Source of the DNA: Betaproteobacteria bacterium
Lineage (GTDB): Bacteria; Pseudomonadota; Gammaproteobacteria; Burkholderiales; Burkholderiaceae_C
Direction: 5' to 3'
NCBI GenBank assembly: GCA_947453725.1
Contig: CANGHH010000005.1
Location: 186,001 to 250,000, forward strand
Length of the DNA stretch: 64,000 nt
Under the pieces are notes generated by a model that saw only the letters and a program-made list of their open reading frames with translations, had not been told where the DNA came from and did not search any database. Shown piece by piece: positions 43,344 to 52,111 of the stretch (the stretch's first letter is position 1; every line of letters begins with the position of its first letter). The position numbers were made by a program, and so were the translations under genes.

Positions 43344-44180
43344 ATGTCGTCCTTGCAACTGGGGCCGCTGGCTTTGCCTTTGCCCCCGCTGGTGCTGGCG
43401 CTTGCCGCAGCCCTCGGCTTGGCATTGGGCAAGCGACTGGGCCGCAGCGTGGGCGTCGATGCCGAGCCCGCGCTGTTGCGCATGTTCCTGCTCGGGCTGG
43501 TGGCGTCGCGCCTGGGGTTCGTCTGGGAGTGGCGGGCCGTCTACCTCCACGAACCCCTGGGCATCCTCGACATCCGCGACGGCGGCTGGGAGGCCGTCGC
43601 CGGCTTTGCAGCAGCCTGCCTCTATGGTTTGGTTCTCCTGCAGCGACAGCCCGCGTTGCGCAAGCCGCTCATGGCCGCAACATTCGCGCTGTTGGCGAGC
43701 TGGACCGCAGGGGAGGTCGCCATCACGACGCTGACGGGCGGCTCTCGTCAACCGATGCCAGCGCTCAGTCTGCCGGCGCTGGATGGCGGGTCTGTCGCTT
43801 TGGCCGGCTTCATCGGCAAGCCCACCGTGGTCAATCTGTGGGCCACCTGGTGTCCACCCTGCCGTCGGGAAATGCCGCTGCTGCAACAGGCGCAGGCCGC
43901 ACATCCGGAGCTGAATTTCGTGTTCGTCAACCAGGGCGAGGCGCGCGAGGTCATCCTGCGTTACCTGCAGGGACAGGGCATCGTGCTGCAGAACGTGCTG
44001 ATCGATGCGCGAAAGGCGACGGGCGCTGTGTTCAACGAACAGGCCCTGCCGACAACGCTGTTCTTCGACGCGCAAGGTCGCCTGGTTTCGACCCGCGTCG
44101 GCGCCCTTTCCGAGGCCACACTGGCGCAGCGGCTTGGCACGGAGCCGGCACTTGCGATCCACAGACTGAAGATCCCTTAG
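43344..44180 (+). CDS. Membrane-anchored TlpA-family protein with Lgt-like N-terminal domain
   Basis: A 278-residue protein. The first 130 residues contain about four helices and SRLGFVWEWRAVYLHEPLGI, reminiscent of the prolipoprotein diacylglyceryl transferase fold, and the rest is a TlpA thioredoxin (WATWCPPCRREMP, cis-Pro ALPTTLF). It probably supplies reducing power to the periplasmic thioredoxins and SoxY, a job usually done by SoxV/CcdA, for which no gene is visible here (inference). ATG at 43344 with an adjacent upstream GTG at 43341. Confidence 0.8.
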   Translation: MSSLQLGPLALPLPPLVLALAAALGLALGKRLGRSVGVDAEPALLRMFLLGLVASRLGFVWEWRAVYLHEPLGILDIRDGGWEAVAGFAAACLYGLVLLQRQPALRKPLMAATFALLASWTAGEVAITTLTGGSRQPMPALSLPALDGGSVALAGFIGKPTVVNLWATWCPPCRREMPLLQQAQAAHPELNFVFVNQGEAREVILRYLQGQGIVLQNVLIDARKATGAVFNEQALPTTLFFDAQGRLVSTRVGALSEATLAQRLGTEPALAIHRLKIP

Positions 44181-44348
44181 CGGTCTGCTTCCTGATCCTG
44201 CACTCATCGCGCCGCCCCAACCTGGCGAAAGAGTGAGGATGGGGCAGCGCTGGATTGCCCACCCAGCGCATGCCCTTCGCGGCGACTCAAGACTTGGTCG
44301 CCACCAGCCCCAGCAGCGCAGAACGACCCACATGCCACACGCCTTCGT

Positions 44349-45048
44349 TCACAGACCGGTGCTGTCGGCCAGCAGGTTGCGCTTGAGTTGCAGATCGGTC
44401 TCGGCGGCCAGAACCTGCGCGCGCAGGCTCGCCAGGCGTGCGCGTGCCTCGTGCGTGTCCGTCACGGGGATGGAACCCAGCTTGAAACGGTCCTGGGCTT
44501 CGGTGGCCGCCCGTTGCACGGCATCCTGCTGCCGCTTCAGGACGCGGACGGCCTCCTCGGCCAAGGCAAGATCCAGATAGCGCTCTGCTGTGCGCAGCAT
44601 CAGCGTCTGCGCAGCGGCCTGCCATTCCAGTTCGGCCCCATCCGCCGACAGGTTCAGCTGTTGTTGCTGGGCACGGCGCTCGGGGTTGTAGAGCGGCAGC
44701 GCTGCGGCGATGGCCCAGCGTCCGGAAGTGCCGTTGGTCACCGAGGTGCTGAACGCGACGCCGTTGGACTGGCCGAGGCCAGGCGCGCTGAACTGCGCGC
44801 CCTGGGCATCGGTCTCGCTGGTCGCCACGCCCACTGAAGCCGTCAGGCCCACACGCGGCTTCCACAACGCCGCCGCCTGATCGCGCCGGGGCTGCGCGGT
44901 GGCGTGGGCGGCGCTGTCGACCGCGTAGGCCTTGTCGTTCTGGGCCGCTGCGCGCCAGACCTCCAGGAGATCGGTGGCGGCGGCTGTCTGGGCCGCGCAG
45001 GCCAGCGCGAGTGCAAGCCCGCCCCGGGGTCCGGGCGCTGTGTTTCAT
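44349..45048 (-). pseudogene. TolC-family outer-membrane protein, frameshifted and truncated
   Basis: From ATG 45048 a signal-peptide start reads MKHSARTPG, but the sensible continuation LALALACAAQTAAATDLLEV is in the +1 frame, so the reading frame is broken at a C/G run near 45022. From there it reads LWKPRVGLTASVGVATSETD and RTAERYLDLALAEEAVRVL, a TolC-type outer-membrane efflux protein N-terminal half, then stops after ADSTGL. About half of a normal TolC (420-470 residues) is missing. Confidence 0.75.
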
Positions 45049-45053
45049 GGCCT

Positions 45054-45263
45054 TCAGGCCCCCGGGCGCACGCCGAGCTTGCGCACGATGGATTCCATCA
45101 GGCACCACTTCGTCAGCGCGCTCTGCAGCAGGTTGGCGCCGACGAAGGCGGTGAACGCCAGCCACCAGCTGCTGACGAATATCGGGCTGCCCGGGATGCC
45201 CAAGGCCAGCGACAAGAGGATGAAGGTGCCCGCGGCGAGGCGAACGATTTGCCAGGACGTCAT
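45054..45263 (-). CDS. DUF2892 small membrane protein
   Basis: A 69-residue protein of two membrane helices (MTSWQIVRLAAGTFILLSLA and a following FVGANLLQSALTKWCLM segment with a cysteine). Same family as 23943-24134. Its ATG overlaps the stop of the RND pump gene (ATGA), so it is coupled to the pump. Confidence 0.85.
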   Translation of the reverse strand: MTSWQIVRLAAGTFILLSLALGIPGSPIFVSSWWLAFTAFVGANLLQSALTKWCLMESIVRKLGVRPGA

Positions 45264-48200
45264 GTGTTTGCTCCTTGAGTGGCCGGTGTGATTGGGGCTT
45301 GCGCCGGGGCATCGGAATCCCCGGTGCCGGTGATCGCATCCAGCCGGTTGCGATAGGCCACGAAGTACAGGATCGGGATGACCACCAGCGTCAGCACGGT
45401 GGACACGAAGATGCCGAAGATCAGCGAGATCGCCAGGCCGTTGAAGATCGGGTCGTCGAGGATGAAGAAGGCGCCCAGCATCGCGGCCAGGCCGGTCAGC
45501 ACGATGGGCTGTGCGCGGGTGATGGCCGAGCGCACGATGGCGTCCTTGAACTCGACACCCGAGCGGACTTGCAGGTTGATGAAGTCGACCAGCAGGATGG
45601 AATTGCGCACGATGATGCCGGCCAGCGCGATCATCCCGATCATGCTGGTGGCGGTGTACTGCGCGCCCAGCAGGGCGTGGCCCGGCATCACGCCGATGAT
45701 GGTCAGGGGGATCGGCGCCATGATGATCAGCGGCGTCAAATAGCTGCCGAACTGCGCCACCACCAACAGGTAGATCAGGATCAGGCCGACACCGTAGGCC
45801 AAGCCCATGTCGCGGAAGGTCTCGTAGGTGATCTGCGATTCGCCGTCCCACTTGATGGCGTAGTCGCGGTAGGCATCGCCAGGCTGGCGGATGAAGGTTT
45901 CCTGCAGCGTGCCGCCGCCGGGCGTGGCGATCTGGGTGATGTCGCCACGCATCTGGAACACGCCGTAAAGCGGGCTGTCGAGCGCACCCGCCATGTCGGC
46001 GACGACGAAGTTCACCGGCAGCAGGTCCTTGTGATACTGCGGCTGCTCGCGCACGGTGTCGCTCGCCGTGACCAGTTCGCGGATCGGCACCAGCTTGCCC
46101 TCGGCACTGCGCACGGCCAGTTGCAGCAGGGCGTTCAGGTCGCCCTGGCGTTCCGGCGGCAACTGGATGACAGTGGCCGCCGGGTACTTGCTTGCGTCGT
46201 GCAGATAGGCCGTGGCTTCACCGGCCAGACCAGCACGCAAGGTGGTGACGATGGCCTGTTGCGGCACGCCCAGCATCGCTGCCTTCTGGCGGTCCACCAG
46301 CAGCATGGTCTTGGGCGCTGCCGTGATGCTGCTGTCATCCACATCCACCACACCCGGCGTGGCCGCGAACACGGCGCGCACCGCCTTCGCGACCTGCTGG
46401 CGCCCGGCGGCTTCGGGGCCGTAGATCTCGGCCACGATGGGCGACAGCACCGGTGGGCCGGGCGGCACCTCGACGACCTTGATGTTGGCGCCGAAGCGCA
46501 GCCCGATCTTCTGCAGTTCAGGCCGCACGCGGGTGGCGATGGCGTGGCTCTGGGCCTTGCGCTCGTGCTTGCCAAGGAGGTTGACCTGCAGGTCGCCCAC
46601 GTCGCCGCTGGCACGCAGGTAATACTGCCGAACCAGCCCGTTGAAATTGATCGGCGCGGCGGTGCCGGCATAGGCCTGGTAGTCGGTCACCTCGGGCACG
46701 GTGGCCAGGTAATTGCCCAGCTCGTGCAGCACGGCGGCGGTCTGTTCCACCGGCGTGCCGGCGGGCATGTCCACGATGACCTGGAACTCCGACTTGTTGT
46801 CGAAGGGCAGCATCTTCAGCAGCACCAGGCCGGTGGCCGGCAGCACCATCGACAAGGCGATCAGGGCCGCGATGCCCAGACCCAGGAAGCGGCGGTTGCG
46901 TGTGCCGTGCCGCTCGTCCAGCAGCGGCTTGAAAACCCGTTCGAAGACCGGTGCGATCTGGGCTGACAGGCCGTGGTGGGCGGCGGCTTCTGCCGACGCA
47001 GCAGGGGCGGTCGCGCTCGCCGAGTGGTCCTTCATCCACAGCCGCGCCAGCCAAGGCGTGACCACAAAAGCGATGGCCAAAGACAGCAGCATGCCCATGC
47101 TGGCGTTGATCGGGATCGGGCTCATGTAAGGCCCCATCAGCCCGGACACGAAGGCCATCGGCAGCAGTGCAGCGATGACCGTCAGCGTGGCCAGGATGGT
47201 CGGCCCGCCGACTTCATCGACCGCGCCCGGGATGATCTGCGTCAGCGTGCGGCCCGGGTACAGCGCCTGGTGCCGGTGGATGTTCTCGACCACGACGATG
47301 GCGTCGTCGACCAGGATGCCGATGGAGAAGATCAGCGCGAACAGCGACACGCGGTTCAGTGTGAAACCCCAGGCCCAGGAGGCGAACAGCGTGACGGTCA
47401 GCGTCAGGATCACCGCGCTGCCGACGATGGCGGCTTCACGACGGCCCAGCGCCAGGAAGACCAGCGCGACGACCGAGGCCGTGGCGAACAGCAGCTTGGT
47501 GATCAGCTTCTGCGCCTTGTCGTTGGCCGACGCGCCGTAGTTGCGCGTCTCGGCGACCTGTACCTCACCCGGGATCACCGTGTTGCGCAGGGCCTCCACT
47601 CGCTGCATCACGGCGTTGGCCACGTCGATGGCGTTCTCGCCGGGCTTCTTCGTGATGGACAGCGTCACGGCCGGGTATTCCGCAGGCGGGGCACCGGCCT
47701 TGCCGGCCACGCCGTGCCAGACATAGCGCGCAGCGGGCATAGCCCCATCGCGCACCGTGGCCACGTCGCGCAGGAACACCGGTTTGGCGCCACGCACGCC
47801 GACCACCAGATCGGCCACCTCGCTGGCCTGCTTCAGGAAGGGGCCGGACTCGATGGCCACCGAACGGTTGCCGCTGATCAGTTCGCCGACGGGCAGGCCG
47901 AGGTTGGCCGACAACAAGGCCTGCCGCAGGTCGGACACGGTGATGCCGACGCCGGCCATGCGGGCGGGATCGATCTCGACCATCACCGCGCGGCCCGGGC
48001 CGCCGAGTGTCGTCACCTCACGCGTGCCGGGCACGCGCTTCAGGTCGGCCTCGACGCTGTGGGCGACCCGCTCCAGGTCGAAGGGACCGGCCGCCGGGTT
48101 CTTGCTGAACAGCGTCAGCGTGACGATGGGCACGTCGTCGATGCCCTTGGGCTTGATGATGGGGTCGAGCACGCCCAGGCCCTTGGGCAGCCAGTCGGCG

Positions 48201-48586
48201 TTCGAATTGACGGTGTCGTACAGGCGCACCAGCGCTTCGGTACGCGGCACGCCGACCTTGAACTGCACCGTGATGACGGCCAGGCCCGGCCGCGACACCG
48301 ACATCACGTGCTCGACGCCCGAGATCTGCGCCAGCACCTGCTCGGCCGGGCCGGCCACCATCTGCTCGACATCGCGCACGGCTGCCCCCGGGAAGGGGAT
48401 CAGCACATTGGCCATCGTGACGTTGATCTGCGGCTCTTCCTCGCGTGGCGTGACGCCGACGGCGAACAGGCCCAACAGCAGGGCGACCAGGGCCAGCAAC
48501 GGCGTGATCTGCGCGCGCTGGAAGAAGGCCGCGATGCGGCCGGAGACACCCAGGGTGGTCGGGGCGGAGGGGGAGGGCTTGAACAT
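45260..48586 (-). CDS. RND-family efflux pump inner-membrane permease
   Basis: A 1108-residue pump with the standard twelve helices and two periplasmic loops. Charged TM4 residues are in SIGILVDDAIVVVENIH; the second half has LAGIIVRNSILLVDFIN. It belongs to the AcrB/HAE-like side rather than the CusA metal class, as far as the TM4 motif shows. Its outer-membrane partner is broken (44349-45048); its adaptor is encoded upstream. Substrate unknown; the sulfur-island neighbourhood and ArsR gene suggest toxic sulfur or metal compounds. Confidence 0.9.
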   Translation of the reverse strand: MFKPSPSAPTTLGVSGRIAAFFQRAQITPLLALVALLLGLFAVGVTPREEEPQINVTMANVLIPFPGAAVRDVEQMVAGPAEQVLAQISGVEHVMSVSRPGLAVITVQFKVGVPRTEALVRLYDTVNSNADWLPKGLGVLDPIIKPKGIDDVPIVTLTLFSKNPAAGPFDLERVAHSVEADLKRVPGTREVTTLGGPGRAVMVEIDPARMAGVGITVSDLRQALLSANLGLPVGELISGNRSVAIESGPFLKQASEVADLVVGVRGAKPVFLRDVATVRDGAMPAARYVWHGVAGKAGAPPAEYPAVTLSITKKPGENAIDVANAVMQRVEALRNTVIPGEVQVAETRNYGASANDKAQKLITKLLFATASVVALVFLALGRREAAIVGSAVILTLTVTLFASWAWGFTLNRVSLFALIFSIGILVDDAIVVVENIHRHQALYPGRTLTQIIPGAVDEVGGPTILATLTVIAALLPMAFVSGLMGPYMSPIPINASMGMLLSLAIAFVVTPWLARLWMKDHSASATAPAASAEAAAHHGLSAQIAPVFERVFKPLLDERHGTRNRRFLGLGIAALIALSMVLPATGLVLLKMLPFDNKSEFQVIVDMPAGTPVEQTAAVLHELGNYLATVPEVTDYQAYAGTAAPINFNGLVRQYYLRASGDVGDLQVNLLGKHERKAQSHAIATRVRPELQKIGLRFGANIKVVEVPPGPPVLSPIVAEIYGPEAAGRQQVAKAVRAVFAATPGVVDVDDSSITAAPKTMLLVDRQKAAMLGVPQQAIVTTLRAGLAGEATAYLHDASKYPAATVIQLPPERQGDLNALLQLAVRSAEGKLVPIRELVTASDTVREQPQYHKDLLPVNFVVADMAGALDSPLYGVFQMRGDITQIATPGGGTLQETFIRQPGDAYRDYAIKWDGESQITYETFRDMGLAYGVGLILIYLLVVAQFGSYLTPLIIMAPIPLTIIGVMPGHALLGAQYTATSMIGMIALAGIIVRNSILLVDFINLQVRSGVEFKDAIVRSAITRAQPIVLTGLAAMLGAFFILDDPIFNGLAISLIFGIFVSTVLTLVVIPILYFVAYRNRLDAITGTGDSDAPAQAPITPATQGANT

Positions 48587-48607
48587 GGTCGTGACCGGCT
48601 CGGTGCT

Positions 48608-49660
48608 TCAGCGCGCGCGGGCGGCGGCTTGCGGGTCGGCGACCACGCGCTCGCCGGGCATCAGCCCCGAAAGGACTTCGGTCTTGTCGCCATCGACACG
48701 ACCCAGGCGCACCTGGCGCAGCACCGGCTTGCCGGCCGGGTCCAGCACGTACAGGCCGGTCATCTCGGCACGCCGAACGATGGACGTTGAGGACACGGAC
48801 AGCACAGAAGGGCTGGGACTCGAACCGCTGACCGGAACCGGCAACCACAGCCGGGCGAACATGCCCGGCGCCACACCTGCCGCGCCAGCAGGCAGGTCGG
48901 CGCGCAATGGCACCGTGTGCGTACCGGGGTCCACCGTGGGCAGAAGCTGCACGCGCAGCGGCACCACCCATTGCCCTGCAGCCGGCAGTCCCGGCAGTTC
49001 GACGCGAGGCAATTGGCCTGCGGCCAAGTGGGACGCCACCGTCTGCGGCACGGACGCGGTAACCCGCAATGCGGCGGGGTCATACAGGGTCAGCAAAGGC
49101 CGACCCGGCATGGCCATGTCGCCCAGCGACACCGGCACCTCGGCGACCACGCCCGCGAAAGGCGCGCGCACGACGTAGAAGCCGGTCTGCGTGCGCGCCG
49201 CGCCCGCCTGTGCCAACTGTGCGTTCACCTGCGCCTGCGTGGACTTGAGCTGCGACTCGGCTTGCTCCAGCGCTGCCTGGCTGATGTAGTTCTTCAGGAA
49301 GAGCTGCTTCTGGCGTTCGAAGTCCTTGCTGGCCACCTCCAGCTGGGCGCGTGCGGCCTGCACCTGGGCGTCGCTGGCAGCGGCGTTCTGGTCAGCGGCT
49401 CGGGCGTCGATGCGCAGCAGCAACTGGCCGGCGGCGACACGGTCGCCGACCTTCACGGCCAACTGCACCACGGCCCCCGGCACCTGCGCGGCGACGACGG
49501 TCGAACGCACGGCTTCGACGACGCCATCGAAAGCGGAGGCCGCAGCGCCCGAAGCAGGCAGGGCTGCCACGGCGCCCAGATCGGCCGCATGCGCCCAGAC
49601 AGGAAGGGCCAGCAACAGCCCTGCGGCGAAGGTGAGGCTACGGAATCGGATCGGATGCAT
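48608..49660 (-). CDS. RND periplasmic adaptor (MFP) subunit
   Basis: A 350-residue adaptor with signal peptide ending PVWAHAA. It has a lipoyl-like half (VVQLAVKVGDRVAAGQLLLRI), a helical hairpin (QLEVASKDFERQKQLFLKN) and a C-terminal barrel (VLRQVRLGRVDGDKTEVLSG). It links the pump to the outer-membrane channel and is the first gene of the pump operon, divergent from the ArsR-type gene at 49797. Confidence 0.88.
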   Translation of the reverse strand: MHPIRFRSLTFAAGLLLALPVWAHAADLGAVAALPASGAAASAFDGVVEAVRSTVVAAQVPGAVVQLAVKVGDRVAAGQLLLRIDARAADQNAAASDAQVQAARAQLEVASKDFERQKQLFLKNYISQAALEQAESQLKSTQAQVNAQLAQAGAARTQTGFYVVRAPFAGVVAEVPVSLGDMAMPGRPLLTLYDPAALRVTASVPQTVASHLAAGQLPRVELPGLPAAGQWVVPLRVQLLPTVDPGTHTVPLRADLPAGAAGVAPGMFARLWLPVPVSGSSPSPSVLSVSSTSIVRRAEMTGLYVLDPAGKPVLRQVRLGRVDGDKTEVLSGLMPGERVVADPQAAARAR

Positions 49661-49722
49661 GGCGCTTCTTTCGGGTGGCGGGAGGCCAAAGGGCCGAAGC
49701 CAAAGTCATCAGTTGACGATAG

Positions 49723-49744
49723 TATTTGCGTAATCAGCTAAATA
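49723..49744. promoter_or_regulatory. Candidate ArsR operator in the RND/arsR divergent region
   Basis: An imperfect palindrome TATTT-N12-AAATA in an AT-rich pocket. It lies 53 bp upstream of the ArsR-type start and 63 bp from the adaptor start, so one repressor could control both directions. TTGACG at 49713 could be a -35 for the plus-strand gene. Confidence 0.4.
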
Positions 49745-49796
49745 GGCAAGTAAGATGTTGAGCAAGAAGCAGCCGGAACTGGCGCAACGAGGCATC

Positions 49797-50198
49797 ATGG
49801 CGTCTGTTCAACATCTGGCATGCCCCACCATGGAAGGTCTTCCCGACGAGGCGTTGGCGCAGGTGGCCGCGTACTTTCAAGCGCTGTCCGAACCGACCCG
49901 CCTGCAGATCCTCAATCTGCTGCGACAAGGCGAGCGCAGCGTGGGCGAGCTTGCACAGTTGTGTGGGTACAGCTCGGCCAACATCTCACGCCATCTGGCC
50001 CTGCTGACCCAGCACGGCCTGGTCAAGCGCGAGAGTCGGGGCAACAGTGCCTTCTACAGCATCGCTGACGCGTCCGTCTATGCGCTGTGCGACCTGGTCT
50101 GCGGCAACATCGCCCGCCAGTTCGAGCGCACGGCGCAGGGGCGGGCGGCCTTCGCGGTGTCCGTCAAGCAGCGGGCGCGCACGCGTTCAGCGGCCTGA
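49797..50198 (+). CDS. ArsR/SmtB-family regulator
   Basis: A 133-residue winged-helix protein from the ATG at 49797 (GAGG 5 bases before; ATG at 49755 is an alternative). Cysteines at 9, 56, 98 and 102; the first follows QHLACPTMEG and the last two are in YALCDLVCGN, where thiol- or metal-sensing members of the family carry ligands. Recognition helix: SSANISRHLALLTQHG. Divergent from the RND operon, which it probably controls. The stop codon is 12 bp past the convergent ABC gene end, a small overlap. Confidence 0.85.
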   Translation: MASVQHLACPTMEGLPDEALAQVAAYFQALSEPTRLQILNLLRQGERSVGELAQLCGYSSANISRHLALLTQHGLVKRESRGNSAFYSIADASVYALCDLVCGNIARQFERTAQGRAAFAVSVKQRARTRSAA

Positions 50199-50894
50199 CG
50201 CCTGCGGGTGATGCTCCACCCGTGCCAGTCGGCCGTCGTCGAGGTGGTACACCGTGTCGAAGCCTTCGATCATGCGGTGGTCGTGGGTGACGGCGATGAC
50301 CGCTGAGCGGCGTTCGCGGGCGATCTCGCGCAGCATGGCCATCACCTTGGTGCCGCGCTGCGTGTCGAGCGCGGCGGTGGGCTCGTCGGCCAGGATCAGC
50401 ACCGGCTGGTTGGCCAATGCGCGGCCAATCGCCACCCGCTGCTGCTCGCCGCCCGACAGCTGCGCCGGCAGCGAGTTGGCGCGGTGGCCGATCTCCAGGT
50501 AGCCCAGCAGGTCCTTCGCGCGGCGCTTGGATTCGCCACGACTCACGCCGTTGATCTGCAGCATCAGGGCGACGTTCTCCAGCGCGGTCAGGAAGGGGAT
50601 CAGGTTGTGCTGCTGGAAGATGAAGCCGATCTTGCTGCGCCGGAAGGCGCGCACGTCGATGCCGGTCGGTCCGTCGTCGTAGAGGATCTGGTCATCGATC
50701 ACGATGCGCCCGGTGGTCGGCGGCTGGATCAAGCTGATCGCCAGCAGCAGCGTGCTCTTGCCCGAACCGCTGGGGCCGAGCAGGGCCACCAATTCCCCGG
50801 CCTCGATCGTCAGGCTGGTGGGCTTCAGCGCTTGCACGGCCAAGTCGCCGTGGCCGAAGGTCTGGCTGACGTTGTGGATGTCGAGGACGGCCAC
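50187..50894 (-). CDS. ABC transporter ATP-binding protein (DevA/MacB type)
   Basis: A 235-residue ATPase with Walker A GPSGSGKST, signature LSGGEQQR and Walker B LILADEPTAALD. Start is GTG at 50894, 1 base after the stop of the permease gene, so coupled. Together with the permease (FtsX-like) and the HlyD-like adaptor it forms a DevBCA-type exporter of lipids or small molecules across the envelope. Its 3' end overlaps the convergent ArsR gene by 12 bp. Confidence 0.88.
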   Translation of the reverse strand: MAVLDIHNVSQTFGHGDLAVQALKPTSLTIEAGELVALLGPSGSGKSTLLLAISLIQPPTTGRIVIDDQILYDDGPTGIDVRAFRRSKIGFIFQQHNLIPFLTALENVALMLQINGVSRGESKRRAKDLLGYLEIGHRANSLPAQLSGGEQQRVAIGRALANQPVLILADEPTAALDTQRGTKVMAMLREIARERRSAVIAVTHDHRMIEGFDTVYHLDDGRLARVEHHPQASGR

Positions 50895-50895
50895 G

Positions 50896-52089
50896 TCAGC
50901 CCCCAAGCGCCAGTTGCGCCGGCGTGCGCAGCGCATGCCACACCGCCATCAGGCTGGCCAGCACGCCACCGACCAGCATCACGCCGAAGGTGATGGCTGT
51001 TTCAGGTGCCACGAAGGCCAGGGTGCGCGGGAAGTTCGGGGCGATCAGATCGCGCAGCGCGTAGGCCACCGCAAAACTGGCCAGCGTCAGCAGCATCGAC
51101 TGGGTCATGATCAAGCGCACGATCAAGCCGTTGGGCGCGCCGATCAACTTCAGCGTCGCAATCGACTTGATCTTCTCGATCGTCAACACGTAGACGATGA
51201 GCGCGATGATGACGATGCACACCAGGATCAGCAGCGTGCGGAACAGCCCCAGCACCGCCGACATCTTGCTCAGTTTGCCTTCCAGCATCAGCTCGCGTTC
51301 CTCGGTGGTGGTGTAGACGTTGAAGTAGAGCCAGTCGCGGATGTGCGCGGCCACCGCCGGTCCATCGGCGCCGGGCGCCAGGGTCACCAGCACGGCGTTG
51401 ATGCTGTTGCTGCTGGTGGCCAGCAAGGGCGCCAGACGCGCCGCCTGCTCGGGCGTGTAGCCGGCCCTGTCGAGCCGCTGCAGGCTCGCCGCCGCAGCGG
51501 CGTTGATGGCGCGCGGGTCCTGCTCGAACTGCACCTTCTGCGCATCGGCCAGCGCCAGGTAGACCAGCGGGTTGCCGCCCGAATCGACCGCGCCGCTGGT
51601 GATGCCGACGACGGTGTAGTGGTCGGTGCCCAGCGGCACCCGGTCACCGAGTTGCAGCCCGAGCTTGCGGTCGGCCACCATCTCGTGGTGCGGCGCGGTG
51701 ATGGCGCGGCCTTGCGCAAGGCCAAGCGGTGCTCCTGCCCCGCCGAAGATGTCGTAGCCGATGACGGTGAACTGCTGGTCGCGACCGGCCATCTCGCGCT
51801 GCGCCGTGTACAGCGCCAAGGGGCTGGCGCGCGCCACGCCGGGCGTTGCCGCAATGCTCTTGTAGGTATCCAGCGGGATGCGCGAAGCCTCGTTGAACGG
51901 CCCGCCGCGCCCGCGCTCGACCACCCACAGGTCGGTGGCCGTGTTGTCGATCAGCCAGACACCGTCCTGGATGTTGCCCTGGTAGATGCCGTTCATCACC
52001 AGCACGATGGCCAGCAGCATGGCCACGCCGGCGATGGTGGACAGGAACTTGCCCAGGTGGCGGCGGATGTCCTTCAGTGCGAGTTCCAT
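50896..52089 (-). CDS. ABC transporter permease (DevC/FtsX type)
   Basis: A 397-residue membrane protein: N-terminal helix (FLSTIAGVAMLLAIVLVMNG), a large periplasmic domain, then three helices (LLILVCIVIIALIVYVLTIE, and two more near the end). This is the MacB-like/FtsX layout of DevC. The ATG at 52089 opens MELALKDIRRH. Middle gene of the three-gene exporter operon. Confidence 0.88.
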   Translation of the reverse strand: MELALKDIRRHLGKFLSTIAGVAMLLAIVLVMNGIYQGNIQDGVWLIDNTATDLWVVERGRGGPFNEASRIPLDTYKSIAATPGVARASPLALYTAQREMAGRDQQFTVIGYDIFGGAGAPLGLAQGRAITAPHHEMVADRKLGLQLGDRVPLGTDHYTVVGITSGAVDSGGNPLVYLALADAQKVQFEQDPRAINAAAAASLQRLDRAGYTPEQAARLAPLLATSSNSINAVLVTLAPGADGPAVAAHIRDWLYFNVYTTTEERELMLEGKLSKMSAVLGLFRTLLILVCIVIIALIVYVLTIEKIKSIATLKLIGAPNGLIVRLIMTQSMLLTLASFAVAYALRDLIAPNFPRTLAFVAPETAITFGVMLVGGVLASLMAVWHALRTPAQLALGG

Positions 52090-52111
52090 GACGGCGGCTG
52101 CGCTGTCGCGT

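Noticed and set aside
46973..48790. Long plus-strand frame opposite the RND pump
   Set aside because: Shadow of the pump gene; low-complexity His/Arg/Gln composition.
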